Shown here piece by piece: positions 1 through 11,972 of a stretch of 64,000 nt of DNA. The translations under genes and the position numbers were made by a program. A model generated the notes under the pieces. The model saw only the letters and a program-made list of their open reading frames with translations, was not told where the DNA came from and searched no databases. Source of the stretch: Berberis thunbergii (Eukaryota; Streptophyta; Magnoliopsida; Ranunculales; Berberidaceae); assembly GCA_003290165.1 (NCBI GenBank), contig QNQO01001830.1, forward strand, positions 1 to 64,000. The letters run 5' to 3'. Every line of letters begins with the position of its first letter. Position 1 is the first letter of the stretch.

Positions 1-2058
1 GAGGTGGGCAGAGAGCTTCTGATGTATTTATCCTAGTCTTACATCATTGTCTACAAGGAGACTATAGAGGTACAGAAAGTTGGCAGTACTACCTCGTTGC
101 TATGCAATGTAGTGAGCATTCATGAGGGTGGCAGACAATTACAGGATACTTCTGCAGGGTAAGCCAACAGGGAATATTATGTGGATGCCTATGTATGACA
201 TGCTATATGTTGGGTTGTATGGAAGGAAGGTAATAAGCGAATATCTAGAGACGGAAAATACCCAACTGGGGTGGTAATCATGGATATAATGGTATTGATG
301 TGGAATTGGGGATTCACCAACATTGTGCTAAGGTGTTTTCTTTTTGAGCTTTTATCAACCATGGAAAGTTTGTACCATATAAACAATATTAGACGCTACT
401 TTTATAGATTATGTATATTAAATATATATTTACCTTCGCAACAAACGTTTAATTGAGAAATATGGATTTTGTTGAAAGAAACATTTAAGAGACAAAACTT
501 TGGTGGCTTGGGCCGTTGTTTGATCACAGTGGACGGTGGAGGCTATGTTGTCATCCAAATCCCCATCGCCTCGAGTTTCCTAGGCGCAACACAAAAACAT
601 GTTGGCTAAGGTGCTTGCCTTGGCATTGTCTAGTTCTCCTCGCCCATAGAACCAGCGCATACCACCTTGACTGCACTGCCTTCATTTCCCGTCCTCTTTA
701 TATTATTTTATATACTATGTGAGGTGATACCGCCAAAAATAAGTGTTTGAAACCCTTGTTTGCTATTGCTTGCTCAATACTTTCTTCTCCAACTCTCTCT
801 ACAAGCTACAGAAGGTGGTAAGCCTAATTTTCTTATCTCTCTGGGTTCTCACTTTCCTATATATCTCTCAAATCTCACCCCTGCTTTGAGTGCTTGAGTT
901 CTTCAATCTTCAAGCTGAGCAGGGAACAAAGCTGAGGTAACCATAAAACTCTTTTATCATTTTATGGAGGATTGATTGAAAATTTGGATTCGATCTAAAT
1001 GTTTGATCAAATTGATTCTGTTTAATATAAAATTTTGTGCAGTCACACCAATACACTTAAAATAAACACTTATACAAAGATTTATTTGTGGCCTAGATGT
1101 GCTAGGCGCCCAATCCAGGTCCTTGGTGCCTAGCCTCACCTTGCGCCAACACAATTTATGGTGGGGTCTATGAGGATAAGTGGTTTGATATTCCTTGAAT
1201 GGACTTCCAGTGTACTTCCTCTCTCAGCTTTTGGGATTTCGTCAATTTAGTATTTCCTCTCTTCTTTAAAAGAAAAAAAAAAAAAGGAGCTTCCTGCAGG
1301 GGTGGGTTAATGTATGTTGGAATATTTGTAATGGCTACAATCACAATATTATCCTTTCCAGAATTAATTGGATCAGAACTTCCAAATTATATGAAGCCTG
1401 ATAGAGTTGTATTATGCATGAGATTGGGTCTTTGATTTTCACTTGAGTGGACGGGTTGAACATTTTCTTAATTTTTATTTTGGCAGGCTGGAGGAGATTG
1501 AAGGGCTTTCAATTCAGAAGCCAACTAAATTTGCCAAAGGATGAGCGGCATGCAAATCACAATTTGTGGGCCACATGTGAAAGTCACGACTGTATCTCCA
1601 TCTTGTTGCTTATCTGCCTCACGATTATGCTTTGCTCCTACCTCTGCAATTAATCTCCCTCTGATATCTTTCAAAACAAAAGTGCTATGCATCAAGATAC
1701 CAGACATGCAACCCTGTGTGTTTGTTTGGCGGCAAGGACAAGCCAGAAAATGATGAGGCAAGGAATTTTCTGAAGTTCTACAGTTTTATTTTGTTTTTGG
1801 TTTTAATTTTTTATAAAGGAAACTAATAACTGGTTATATAACTACAAATCCAAGTATTTCTGATAAAATGATTAATGATTGATAAGTTAGGTTAGAAGGT
1901 TATAATTCTTGGGATGGTTCTATTCGTGAGTGACAGTAGGTAAAAATCAGAAGATATATTTGTGTATATATATTATATCACATATATGTAATATATATAA
2001 GAGGTGATTTCAAACACATATAACCGAATAATGTGGGACAAAGTTACTAACCCAGTCT
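1..2058. other. Gene-poor flanking DNA, no supported gene
   Basis: No reading frame here shows a recognisable domain or a credible exon structure. The longest open stretches are under 80 codons and look like chance. There is a short A-rich tract near 1270-1285 and a TA-rich stretch near 1960-2000. It could hold promoter or old transposon sequence, but nothing specific can be supported. Confidence 0.5.
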
Positions 2059-2066
2059 ATGATGAC

Positions 2067-2706
2067 CAAGGTTGAAAAATCACACTCGGGCATTGAGGTG
2101 TAACCTTTTGAGGCGTAAGCCTCAATTCATTCTTAAAATTCAGTTGATAAAATGATTAGAAAAAGGTAAATTATAATGCATCAACTACACATGATGCAGC
2201 ATAATAAAAAAAGAAATATGGGCCCTTACCAAATGATAGTGAAAAAAATATGGGGAACATGTAACATATTTATGGCTGCCTAATTCTACACACTGTTGCA
2301 AAAAAACTTAATACTATATTACAATTAGATTACTTCAAAAGTCAAAACACAATCATAACTCATAACCAAAACACATTAAACATCATAGCATGTTGAAATT
2401 TGCAAAAAAATTCAACATATTTAGTCAACTAGTCAGAATTTGCAAGCCATATAAAATAACAAAAACACATACAAGATATAACTTAATCATTAGGGGTAGG
2501 GGAATGGGGATGAAAATTGAAATTTTGGTTTACTTAGTTATTTGTGTTCGTTTAAACACATGTTTAAATTGATGTTAAGCCTCACTAAACCTCAGTGCTT
2601 AAGCCTTGTAAGCCTCAATTAAGTGAGTTGTAAGCCTCATCAGGATTGCCCAAGGCTTAGTCATGGAGTGCCTCATTGAGGCCAAGGCCGAGTGCGTTAA
2701 ACCATG
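2067..2706. mobile_element. hAT-like non-autonomous TIR element (640 bp)
   Basis: The ends form an imperfect terminal inverted repeat. The left end reads CAAGGTTGAAAAATCACACT and the right end, read on the minus strand, starts CATGGTTTAACGCACTCGG. Both are followed by GGC and AGGC-rich sequence with repeated GCCTCA words. Flanking 8-mers ATGATGAC (2059-2066) and ATAATAGC (2707-2714) differ only by transitions, as expected of an old 8-bp hAT target duplication. There is no coding capacity. A shorter element with the same subterminal words lies at 32491-32669. The class assignment is inference. Confidence 0.45.
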
Positions 2707-2716
2707 ATAATAGCTA

Positions 2717-3042
2717 GGGTTAATTTGTATTTGGCTCTATGATTTATACCAACTTTGAGTTTTGTCCAGCTTTGAGTTTGGGTCCATGTTGATTGTTAAC
2801 TCTCCGTTTGGTAATTGAATGGGTTTTTATTTTTTTTAAATAATATTGACTTTGGTATAGATAAACTTGGACTTTATATCCCATAATTTGTACCAGCTTT
2901 GTGTTTAGGTCCTATATTTGCAATGAAGAGTTGACGGTCATGTGGTCAACGTGGTCTGGGGACCCAGACTCAAAGCTAGCCAAACTTGGGACCCAAACTG
3001 AAAAACTGGTACAAACTATATGACCCAAACGCAAGTTAATCC
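2717..3042. mobile_element. Small TIR element (MITE, 326 bp)
   Basis: The left end starts GGGTTAATTTGTATTTGGCT and the right end, read on the minus strand, starts GGATTAACTTGCGTTTGGGT. Both continue to a shared TACCA. This gives an imperfect terminal inverted repeat of about 35 bp. The interior is AT-rich with repeated TTTGAGTTT and GACCCA words and no reading frame. No clear target duplication was seen, so the superfamily (Mutator-like or other) is open. Confidence 0.5.
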
Positions 3043-4757
3043 TTGGTAACAAATAAATCGTAATGGTAACCCTATTTATTCTCTAAGACTTCCCTTCAAG
3101 TTGAAACCTAAATATTCTAGATACGTCAAGCTTTAAATAAAATTAACTTCCGATGTATAAATATCTACAGTGGCACTAACCACAAAAAATGTATCATCTC
3201 TATCATCAAAACAGAAATCAGTAGCTACAATTTAGATACAAAGTCTAGCACCTTAATCACAAAATAGTTAATGCACTGATTATCTCCTGAGACACAATAC
3301 AGTTAGTTACCCACACAATAGTTGCAAATGATTTAAGGCATGACCTACAACAACAAAGGTCACAGTGTCAACCAGAAGTAGCAAAACTATGATACACATA
3401 GATAGCTACAGGCAAGGCCAACTTGTATAATGAAGACAAATATATGTGAGTAAGGCTTGATCCATCAAGAACAACCAAACTAGGGGTGCAATGGTAGTGT
3501 GGGGTTTGTCTTGGATCATTGTCATCTCACTAGGGGGTTATAATTTCTAATCTGACATGTGAAAATGATGTCAAATTAGCAGGTATTGGTTGTCATAGTT
3601 GGGTTTGTATCAAAATCGAGTCCGCCCATTTGACTCGGAAATTAAGTGGTCGTGTTCACGTTGAACAAGTTAACCCGACTGACCTGGGATCAACACTTTT
3701 AATTATTAGGTTAGTCATGTTCTGATATGAATATGACTCATGTAATCTATTGATTCAGCTCCCAATTAAGTAAATTTCAAATTAATGATAAAAATTAAGG
3801 CCAGTATTTATGTATTACGCCCAGTCCTTAGTGGTAGTCTATTATGCTGTAGCTAAGGTAAAAGTGGTTTGATCTATTGTAATAATCAGTTATTGAAGTG
3901 TATGATTCCAAAGATATATAAAAGAGAAATTAAATTAAGGATTTTAGATACAAAGCCCTAGATTGAGCTGTTGAATGAATGGATGGATTCCCCTTTTTTG
4001 CTGCCACGAAGCAATATCTATTAAAAATTGATATAAAAGCGAAAGTAGTTGTGGGATGGACGAAACCAAAGTCGGTAGAGATGCAGAAATCAAACCCAAC
4101 CCATGGGTATTTCGAAGCAAAACCTCAAGATACAAACATGACCAAACGAGGACGACAAAACCAACCGACTGCAACCACGCACGATGAAGCTAGTCAACTT
4201 ATTGACCTGCTGATTTGATTCACGGACGGACCGTGTTGCACAGGCGACCCACCTCCATGGTGTTGTCTGTTTGGTATTTTGACTCCTTTACACCCTCATT
4301 TTTCCCAGATCTGAACCCACTAGTCGGGATTTTCTATGAAACCCATGGACCCTTCTCTTCGCTTCTTTCTCTCCATGGGTTGGGAATTGATAATCGACAA
4401 ACATGCTTGGTGGGATTATTTTTTGCAGTCGTTGTACGTGCAAAATTAGATTGTGCAATGAGATCATTTATGGTGATTCTAGTGACAATTTGGTATCAAA
4501 AAATATGGCTGCTAAATTGGGTTAAAAGAGGAACCTTACCAAATACCAATACCCTTTCAGGTTGGTTGATTGGATCTTGAGAACTTGAAGAAAGCCACCA
4601 CTAGATTTTGGTGTCTTCCATTGGCGAGCAGTGGGACAAAGTATGGTGTGTGATCATTTCTATGGAAATTTGTCATTTATATTTCATTCGCCCGTGGTAG
4701 TTCAAATGGTGTGCCTTTCGTAACGGTTATTTGAGTTTTATAATTAATGGTTAGATG
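3043..4757. other. Intergenic DNA, no supported gene
   Basis: Frames of up to about 120 codons occur on both strands around 3980-4580. They overlap one another, have no recognisable domain and look like chance. A short stretch near 3600-3740, with alternating CGACTCGG/ACCCGACTGACC words, resembles degraded repetitive DNA. Confidence 0.4.
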
Positions 4758-4770
4758 TTCATCTTGAAAC
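4758..4770. repeat. Left target-site duplication of the RTE LINE
   Basis: The 13-mer TTCATCTTGAAAC recurs exactly at 7970-7982. It flanks the LINE between 4771 and 7969, so it fixes the element boundaries. Confidence 0.85.
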
Positions 4771-4816
4771 GGCTGGTCCCAAGCCCGGATAAAGAAGGAG
4801 GGTTGGTGTTAGGTTT

Positions 4817-5916
4817 GTGATAGCCAATCGTAAAAAACCCATCACATCCCTTTTCATGGAATTTGATTCAAAAAGATTAATGCAGAAGGATATGGCGTCC
4901 CCCGCTATAAGCGACGCGCTGCACCTACACTCGGGTGTAATGACAAATGAGCAAGGCACGCTGCAGCGGCTCCCGGCTGTAGTGTTAAATAGGCAAGGGT
5001 TCTTGCACCATTCTGGACAGGGGCGAGTAAAGAAGCTAGTCCAGGTTAGAGCTAGAAATAGAATGATTAGATTAACCTCTTGGAACATAGGAACCTTGAC
5101 GGGTAAGACAATAGAATTAGTGGATGCCCTGCGTAGGAGGAAAGTAAACATAGTTTGCCTTCAAGAGACAAAATGGAAGGGAACAAGGTTAAATATTCAG
5201 GAGGAGAGTTCAAACTCTTCTATTCTGATAAAGATGAAACTAGGAACGGGGTGAGAATAGTGGTAGATAAAGTTTTTAAGGATGCAGTAGTTGACGTTAG
5301 GAGGTTTGGGGATAGAATCATAAGTATTAAATCAGCTTTAGAACTAGAGATAGTGCATGTTATTAGTGCGTATGCACCCCAAGTGGGTTTGGACGAGGAG
5401 ACTAAGAAGGATTTTTGGGACTCTTTAGATGAGTTAGTTATTGAAATTCCATATTCCGATAGGGTTTTCCTAGGCAGGGATTTGAATGACTATGTCGATA
5501 AGGATAGAGTTGGGTATGAAAGGGTACATGGAGGTCAAGGATTTGGGGATCGAAACACTACGGAGATTTCTATTATAGATTTTGCTTTAGCTCAGGATTT
5601 TGGGATCGTAAATATTTTTTATAAGAAGAGGGAAGATCACTTGGTGAGCTTTGCGAGTGGGCGCAATAGAAGTCAAATTGATTATTTTATTGTTAGGAGA
5701 CACGATTTAGGCAGGTGTAAAAATTGTAAGGTTATACCAGGGGAGTGTCTAACAAACCAACATAGGCTGTTAGTTTACGATTTTTGTCTCAAGAGTAGGG
5801 GTCGTATTGCTATAGAACAGGTTAGACCGAGAACTAAGTGGTGGACCTTACAGGGAGATGTGTGCCAAAAATTTAGAAATAAGCTTTTGGGTGGCCAGTC
5901 AGTTTTAGAGGGTTGA
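4817..5916 (+). pseudogene. RTE endonuclease domain (broken ORF)
   Basis: This is the 5' part of the RTE LINE polyprotein. It encodes an exonuclease-endonuclease-phosphatase fold that nicks target DNA. The catalytic start is seen as LTSWNIGTLTGK followed by CLQETKW (about 5070-5175), then YAPQVG, a GRDLN motif and QIDYFIVRR near 5680. The frame shifts near 5180-5200: the first frame stops at 5252-5254 and the homology continues in the next frame to 5916. The GRDLN motif replaces the usual GDFN-type motif. Between 5917 and about 6480 the reading frame is broken by many stops. Confidence 0.85.
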
Positions 5917-6479
5917 GAAAATCTCGAACCAAAGGATAGGACTAGTAGTGCGATCTTTTTGAACATTTGGCAAACCGAATAAGATGTGTGAAGGAAGAGT
6001 TAGGAGAAGCCAAAATATGAGGTTTATATGGTAAGGAGACATGGTGGTGGAATGCTGATGTGCAACAACCCATTGCGGAAAAGAAAAAAATGATTTAAGG
6101 AGTGGCAAAAAAATAGGTGCCTAGAGTCTTATGAGCTTTATAAGCAAGCTAAGAAGTTGAGTAGTAAAACAGTAGGGGAAGCTAAGAAGAGAGCATATGA
6201 TGATATTTATAATAGGCTAGGTACAAAGGAAGGGGAGAATGGTATTTTCAAGATAGCTAAAGCTAGATAATGAAAAACTAGAGACTTGAGTCATGTTAAG
6301 TGTATTAAGCATGAGGATGGAAGAGTTTTAATGCAGGATAAAACTATTTTAGATAGATGGAATGATTAATTTTGAAACCTACTCATTGGAACACATGTAG
6401 AGGAGTTAAACTTGGAGGAGTATGCTTCACAGAAAGGGAGAGATCGCGTGTTCCATCGCAGAGTTAGTGCCACAGAAGT

Positions 6480-7957
6480 GAGAGAAACTTTAAAAAGAAT
6501 GAAGACAGGGAAGGCCGTTGGACCGGATTATAAACCAATTGAAGCATGAGAATGTCTGGGAGAAGTTGGGATTCAATGGCTAACTAAGCTCTTTAATAAG
6601 ATTTTGGAAACTAGAAAAATGTCAGATTCATGGAGGCATAGCATTGTGGTACCAATTTATAAGAACAAATGGGATATCCAGAATTGCTCGAACTATAAAG
6701 GGACATAAAACTTATGAGTCATACGGTGAAATTTTGGGAGAGGATTATAGAACGAAGACTTAGGAGTTTAACCACGGTTTCGGAGCATCAATTTGGATTT
6801 ATGTTGGGTAGGTCTACTACGGAGGCCATCTTCCTGCTTAGGCAAACTATAGAAAAATATCGAGAGGCACGTAACAGTTTGCATATGGTTTTTATTGATC
6901 TAGAGAAATCATATGATAGGGTCCCCAGGGAGTTAATTTGGTGGGTGCTTGAAAGGAAGAAAGTGTCTCAATGTTATGTCGATATCATTAAGGATATGTA
7001 TGAAGGGGCTGTAACAAGTGTTCATGCAGTAGGTGGAATGTCCAGTGAATTTTCAGTGTCAATAGGACTACATCATGGGTCGGCGTTAAGTCCATATCTC
7101 TTTGCTTTGGTCATGGATGAGTTGACGAGTCATCTGTAAGAAGATGTACCTTGGTGCATGTTATTTGCAGATGATATTGTCTTAATTGATGAGACTAGTG
7201 CAAGTTTAGGTCAGAAATTAGATGGGTGGCGGGCGGCTTTAGAGAGTAAAGGTTTTAGAATTAGCCTTTCGAAGACGGAGTATCTAGTGTGCAACTTTGG
7301 TTGTGAACCAAGAGGGAGAAGTAATGCAATTGAGATCGAAGGTGTAGAGGTCCCAGAGTGTGAGGCTTTTCGATATCCAGGATTTATAATTCAAACGAAT
7401 GGGGCTATTGGAGAAGATATAGACCATAGGATTAAAGCTGGTTGATTGAAATGGAAAATGACGTTAGAAATATTATGCGATAGAAGGATGCTTGCAAGGT
7501 TAAAAGGGAAATGTTATAAGACAATTGTTCGACCAGCCATGCTATACGGTTCAGAATGTTGGGCTACTACGGGACAACATACACATAGGATGACAGTAGC
7601 AGAAATGCCTATGTTAAGGTGGATGTGCGGTAAAACTCGTAAGGATAAAATTAGAACTGAAAGAATTAAGAGATACTTAGGTGTAGCGTCCATAGAGGAC
7701 AAAATTAGAGAAAGACGTTTAACTTAGTTTGGTCAATTGCGAAGGAGACCAAGCACGACGCCAATTAGAAAATGTCTAGATTGGCAAGTTAATGGAGGGT
7801 GTAGACGGAGGGGACGACCGTTGAAAACTTGGATGAAGGCGGTGAATGAAGATATCATTGAGCTTGGATTAGGCGAGGATATGTGGGAAAACGGCATTGC
7901 TTGGAGAACCAAAATCCATATGGCCGACCCCGAAAATATCGGGAATGGGCTTTGATG
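6480..7957 (+). pseudogene. RTE reverse transcriptase domain (broken ORF)
   Basis: This is the reverse transcriptase part of the same LINE. Recognisable pieces are MKTGKAVGPD near 6500, EHQFGFMLGRSTTEAIF (6782), FIDLEKSYDRVPRELIW (6892), GLHHGSALSPYLFALVMDEL (7067) and the catalytic LFADDIVLI (7161). They are followed by the thumb and C-terminal RLKGKCYKTIVRPAMLYGSE region (7498). Stops interrupt it at about 7137, 7443 and 7725. The last piece ends with MADPENIGNGL, the usual C-terminus of plant RTE polyproteins, just before the GAT tail. Confidence 0.88.
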
Positions 7958-7969
7958 ATAATGATGATA

Positions 7970-7982
7970 TTCATCTTGAAAC
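7970..7982. repeat. Right target-site duplication of the RTE LINE
   Basis: The 13-mer TTCATCTTGAAAC is an exact copy of 4758-4770. Confidence 0.85.
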
Positions 7983-8639
7983 CACTTGAGCCTTCTTCTC
8001 CTCCACTGGTTATCTCACTTGCCACTGGGCTTAACTTCTGCAAAAAATGAGATTGCTTTTACCCGTTGTTGTTGGTCTGCGACATGTCATTAGATGTTGA
8101 TGTTGATGTTAAAATATCCATCGGTTTCTATCTCTCACCTTGTCTGCATTAAACTTGATTGCTTCCTATGTAATGAGCTGCCTAATGGGGGTTATCCCAA
8201 CTCCGAGACATTCAACGTGCTAGTGATTTAGTGTCTGGAGCATCTATTCCAAATTCACTCCGTTACAGGATGTCCTTAGCAAACATCTTGAGTTGCAGAG
8301 ACACGTTTTTGAATTACTAGAGAAAGGACTTGCGCAGGAAGCACCTTTTCTTGCACTGTACCATTCCCATTAGCCCTGAAAAATGATTCTGTGTGGGTAG
8401 CCGAGTCGTCAATAAAATTAAGGTTATTTCGACTTAGCATCGAGGAATCCATTTAGAGGCTTGATCTCGTAATTTTGCAATAGGAAAGACCAAACTCCTT
8501 CGTGAACTTTTGGCCAACTTTGCGCAATGATACTCATGCATTTCCCGATTTTATGCATGTAAGACAACCAAGGTTTGTGTTACTATTATGGGGCTCTATA
8601 CTCTTCTTGTTCTGGATAGGTCGTGATATGATGTTTTCA
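7983..8639. other. Unassigned DNA, possibly degraded gypsy
   Basis: No intact reading frame was found. It sits directly upstream of a gypsy integrase scrap on the same strand, so it may be the rest of that element, but no domain could be read through the stops. Confidence 0.3.
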
Positions 8640-8880
8640 AGGATTTTTTAATGGCTTCCTTAAACCCCTAAAGGGTTTAGCTTTGTCTTTATAATAGTCG
8701 ATGATTCTCAAAAATGGCCCATTTTGTTCCATGCAAGAAGAGTGGCGATGCTACATATGTGGCTCATTCGTATTTTAAAGATATTCATCGTGTACATGGC
8801 GCTCCCCAGAATATTATTTTCGACCTAGGTACTCCTTTCACAAGGCACTTTTAAGATACTCTTGGGATGATATAATTCCT
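8640..8880 (+). pseudogene. Ty3/gypsy integrase fragment
   Basis: A degraded piece of an LTR-retrotransposon integrase core. One frame reads GFSFVFIIVDD and, after a frameshift, the next frame reads MAHFVPCKKSGDATYVAHSY followed by HRVHGAPQNIIFD and GTPFTRHF. These match the conserved stretch around the first and second catalytic aspartates of plant gypsy integrases. A stop follows at once. No LTRs were located, so this is an isolated relic. Confidence 0.6.
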
Positions 8881-8942
8881 CAGAAATCTAGGAAAATTCA
8901 CTTGATAGTCTACATGTTGTTCTCCATTTTAGATATTACAGG

Positions 8943-9146
8943 CTATGTTGTCAAGGGCGAGGCACTAGGTCTACCACTAGAGCCTTGGCGAGGTGAGGTG
9001 TTGGCACAGTGGAGCCTTTTCTAAAGGGTAGAGATTTTTATGTGGTTTCCTTCACCTTGACAAATGTATGGTCTCGTGAAGCTTTAAGACTGGAGTGAGG
9101 CGCTTTGAAAAAAGGTAGAGCCTTGGTCGAGCCCTCGATAACATAG
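8943..9146. mobile_element. hAT-type MITE (204 bp)
   Basis: The left end is CTATGTTGTCAAGGGCGAGG and the right end, read on the minus strand, is CTATGTTATCGAGGGCTCGA: an inverted repeat of about 18 bp. It is flanked by ATTACAGG (8935-8942) and ATTATAGG (9147-9154), which match at 7 of 8 positions, as expected of a hAT target duplication. There is no coding capacity. The right half of this MITE is copied again at 9397-9450 by the tandem duplication. Confidence 0.65.
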
Positions 9147-9705
9147 ATTATAGGGCTTCCTCAGCCAGTGCCATTGGATTTAGCACCATTCCTCCTGTAG
9201 TCCGATGTCGAGTAGCTTTACAAAAGACATCTTGACTGTCCACAAAGAATTTCGACAAAACGTACATGGCACCTATGCAAGCTGAAAGGTTGTGTCAGTG
9301 CACATCGTTGCCATGTTTCGCACACCTTTGACAATTTACTTGAACGATCATGCGTCCCACATTCCCTTCCCCATTGTATCCACATAGATTATTAGACTGG
9401 AGTGAGGCTCTTTGAGAACAAAAGGTAGAGCCTTGGTCGAGCCCTCGATAACATAGATTATAGAGCTTCATCTGCCGGTGCCATCGGATTTAGCAACAGT
9501 CCTCCCTCTAGTCCGATGTTTACCGATGTCGATTAGCTTTACAAAAGACATCTTGACTGTCCACAGAGTTTCGACAGAACTTACATGGCACCTGTGCAAG
9601 CTGAAAGGTTGTGTCAGTGCACATCGTTGCCATATTTTGCACACCCTTGACAATTTACTTGAATGATCATGCGTCCCACATTCCCTTCCCATTGTATCCA
9701 CGACT
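9089..9705 (+). repeat. Tandem duplication, two copies of about 308 bp
   Basis: Sequence from about 9089 (CTGGAGTGAGGC) repeats from about 9397. Both copies contain the MITE right end and the words ACATCTTGACTGTCCAC, GGTTGTGTCAGTGCACATCG and GATCATGCGTCCCACATTCC. The copies differ by scattered substitutions and small indels. Short frames cross it, but no protein was recognised. Confidence 0.8.
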
Positions 9706-10125
9706 ACACCACAGACAACACTGACTTTTAGTATGTTTCACCTTTCATTGGGTTCTTGCATGTTTCTAGTGAGCACCCTACTTTTGACAACTCTTGGATT
9801 TTGCCAGAATTTCTTTGACATGCTTTCTCTAATTACTTTGTTGGTCAATTATTTGTCAAACTCGTGTAATAGAGTTTATACTCCTTCCATATCTCCTGCC
9901 TTAGCCAAAATGTTAAATAAACTTATAATTTGCTCACGGAAACGCCATGGCCTAAGATGACCTTGAATCATTAGAACTCAACTTGTTCTAAGAAATGGGA
10001 GACCAAGTTAGTAATCCAAACTAATGAGCAAAGTTATGCTCTCAACAAAAAATAAAGTTCTTTAGGACGTTTACAATAGCAAACTTCTTCGAGGAGGTTT
10101 GAGAATGTTCATTTTTCTTACACAC

Positions 10126-10657
10126 TGACGTTGGGCAGAATAGCGATTATCTCGCAGGCTAGTTTAACAGACAATTCACAAAGAAGGATACAAGAGATTC
10201 GCCCAAAAACATAGAGAAAATAACTCTAATATTCAATTAAATTTATTCAAATCCAAAAGTCTCCCTAAAATTAGCCCACAAGCCGGGCTTTATAGTTAAA
10301 ATTCATCAATATTGGAATTTTACCAAAAATGGCAACACCCCAATAATCATGCTAAAACGAAATACGTAATAAAAGAAATAATCTGCCAAGAATCTGGCCC
10401 AAATCGAGTTCAGAATCACTTCCTAAACTATAATTGAAATATTATTATAAAGGGAAAAAAATACTAAAATTAACAAGCAGTCTATTCCTAAAAGGAAATA
10501 TTGCTTAATCCTAAAAGGAAACTAAACGATTCCTAATTAAATTGAAAGATTACTCAGTTATTTAGTAAATAACTTTGAGAGAAAATTAGGAACCCTAGAA
10601 ACCCAAATTAGGAACTCTAGGAACTCAAATTAGTAACCCTAGAAACCTCCTGCATCA
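10126..10657 (-). repeat. 3' LTR of the non-autonomous element
   Basis: The LTR is about 532 bp and clearly similar to 11973-12447. It is longer because of a local expansion at 10585-10650, where AACCCTAGAAAC- and GGAACTC-like words repeat. Confidence 0.85.
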
Positions 10658-10947
10658 GTCACCCTGGGTTGGAAAGAACTCTTCATCGAGTTCACAACAG
10701 TGTCATCGGAATCCTCTGGCGGCAGTTCAGGAGGAAGATCCTCTGGTATCAGGTCAAAAAACTCTGCTAGCCGCTGCACCTCTGCTAGTAAATCTGAATT
10801 CACGTCTGCAGGGGCTAGAATATCATGATGGATGACGTCACAGCACTGGTATAGGTGGAATTCATCTTTGCACGGACACGAATCCCAAAAAAATGCTGCT
10901 GGTGGACTGTGGTGGCTCTGAATAAGTCCCGGGGTGCATATATCCAA
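10658..10947 (-). pseudogene. Possible pol C-terminal tail
   Basis: A minus-strand frame ends with NSMKSSFQPRVTDAGGF, reading into the LTR. Plant gypsy polyproteins often end in a comparable S-x-F-Q-x-G-x-x-DAG stretch next to the 3' LTR. Upstream it is acidic and proline-rich (PEDLPPELPPEDSDD). The assignment rests on position and this short motif only. Confidence 0.4.
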
Positions 10948-11470
10948 ACTGTTTTGAAAAACAGTTTTATCCCGTCAGAAAAATCGCGCCTCCCTGCGTC
11001 TTTGTCCTCGCGAGCTTCCTCTTTTTGGTTATTCGTTCCTTGCGAGCGTCTTCTTCTTCCGACCGACTCCGGTGAACATGCAAGTGAGAGGGAGACAACG
11101 AGAGAGAGAAAGACGAGAGGGAGAACCAAAAGAGGGAGAGAAATAGGAGCGGTGCTTCCTGTTGCTGCTGCTCCGGTTGTGCGAGATGTTTGTTTGGCCA
11201 GTGGGACGGTGGTCGAGAAGGGAAACAGGAAAGAAGACGAAGTGGCAGAGAGAAGAAAATGGGCGGTGGAGCTCTGTCGCGAGGTGGAACAGGGTGGTGA
11301 CGGCTCTGTCGCGAGGTGGAACAGAGGCGATGGCCGAGAGAGAGGGAAACATGAAAGAGGATGTGGTGGCTTATGATGGTGGTGCTCGACGGTGTGGATG
11401 CTGGACGGTGGCGAGGTGAAGAAAGATACGAAAACAGGGGAAGAAGAGAAAAACAGGGGGTCGTGGGTTC
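10948..11470 (-). other. Internal filler, possibly captured host sequence
   Basis: This stretch between the gag remnant and the pol tail is GC-richer than its surroundings. On the minus strand it is CT-rich and translates to low-complexity S/P/H/L/F-rich peptides in all three frames, like a plant 5' leader or first exon. A short internal duplication is visible (CTCTGTCGCGAGGTGGAACAG at about 11272 and 11305). It resembles no retroelement domain. Capture of host sequence is inference. Confidence 0.4.
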
Positions 11471-11472
11471 CA

Positions 11473-11921
11473 CTAGTTGATGCTATAACAGAATCCAATA
11501 TTAGCGATGTGGAAGATCGCCTCCCTATCAGTTTCTTCGTGTACTTCACTGTCTTCAATAACAACTTCAACATCCCAATTATGCAAATCATCTGCATCAA
11601 CAATATCCAATTCTTTATTAGTGTCATACACAGGCGCTCCAAACTCTTTAGTTTCGTCTACCACGTCTTCTTCAAGCTCCTCATTGTCATACACAGGCAC
11701 TCCAAGCTCCTCATCGTCATACACATGCTTTCCATGCTCCCATAATTGAGCATGATCGTGATACGGATTTTCGAAACTGAAATCAGAATCGTGATCTTTC
11801 ATATTATTAACTCTGCAACTTGCCTCTGTAAATCCTCAATCATTATATTCTTAACGTTACGATTACGGTGAGGGGCTTCCTCGTTCGGAACCTGCCTGCG
11901 ACGACCACGACCACCAGCCAT
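11473..11921 (-). pseudogene. gag N-terminal remnant
   Basis: It begins with ATG at 11921 (minus) and reads MAGGRGRRRQVPNEEAPHRN, followed by MIEDLQRQVAEL. This is the typical basic start plus coiled stretch of plant gypsy Gag. The frame breaks near 11802 and continues in another frame as a very acidic segment with repeated VYDDEELGVP/VYDNEELEED units, ending at 11473. Matrix, capsid and zinc-knuckle parts are missing. Confidence 0.65.
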
Positions 11922-11972
11922 AGAAACTGATGAAATCTCACCCCAAGAAGATGTTGAAGCTCTGATATCAAC

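Larger units (their letters stand above)
4771..7969 (+). mobile_element. RTE-clade LINE, full length, decayed
   Basis: The 3199-bp element is flanked by identical 13-bp duplications and ends in a GAT-type simple repeat tail (7953-7969) instead of poly(A), as is characteristic of RTE elements. It codes, in order, for an apurinic-type endonuclease and a reverse transcriptase. The length matches the roughly 3.2 kb usual for plant RTE elements, so it appears not to be 5' truncated. Frameshifts and stops across the coding region make it inactive. Such elements copy themselves by target-primed reverse transcription in the nucleus. Confidence 0.9.

Noticed and set aside
3979..4580. Frames of 79-121 codons on the plus strand
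   Set aside because: No domain, no splice structure and overlapping minus-strand frames of similar length.
10855..11642. Several long overlapping frames on both strands
   Set aside because: They overlap in multiple frames, translate to low-complexity S/P/H/R-rich peptides and lie inside the non-autonomous LTR element. GC-rich composition explains them.
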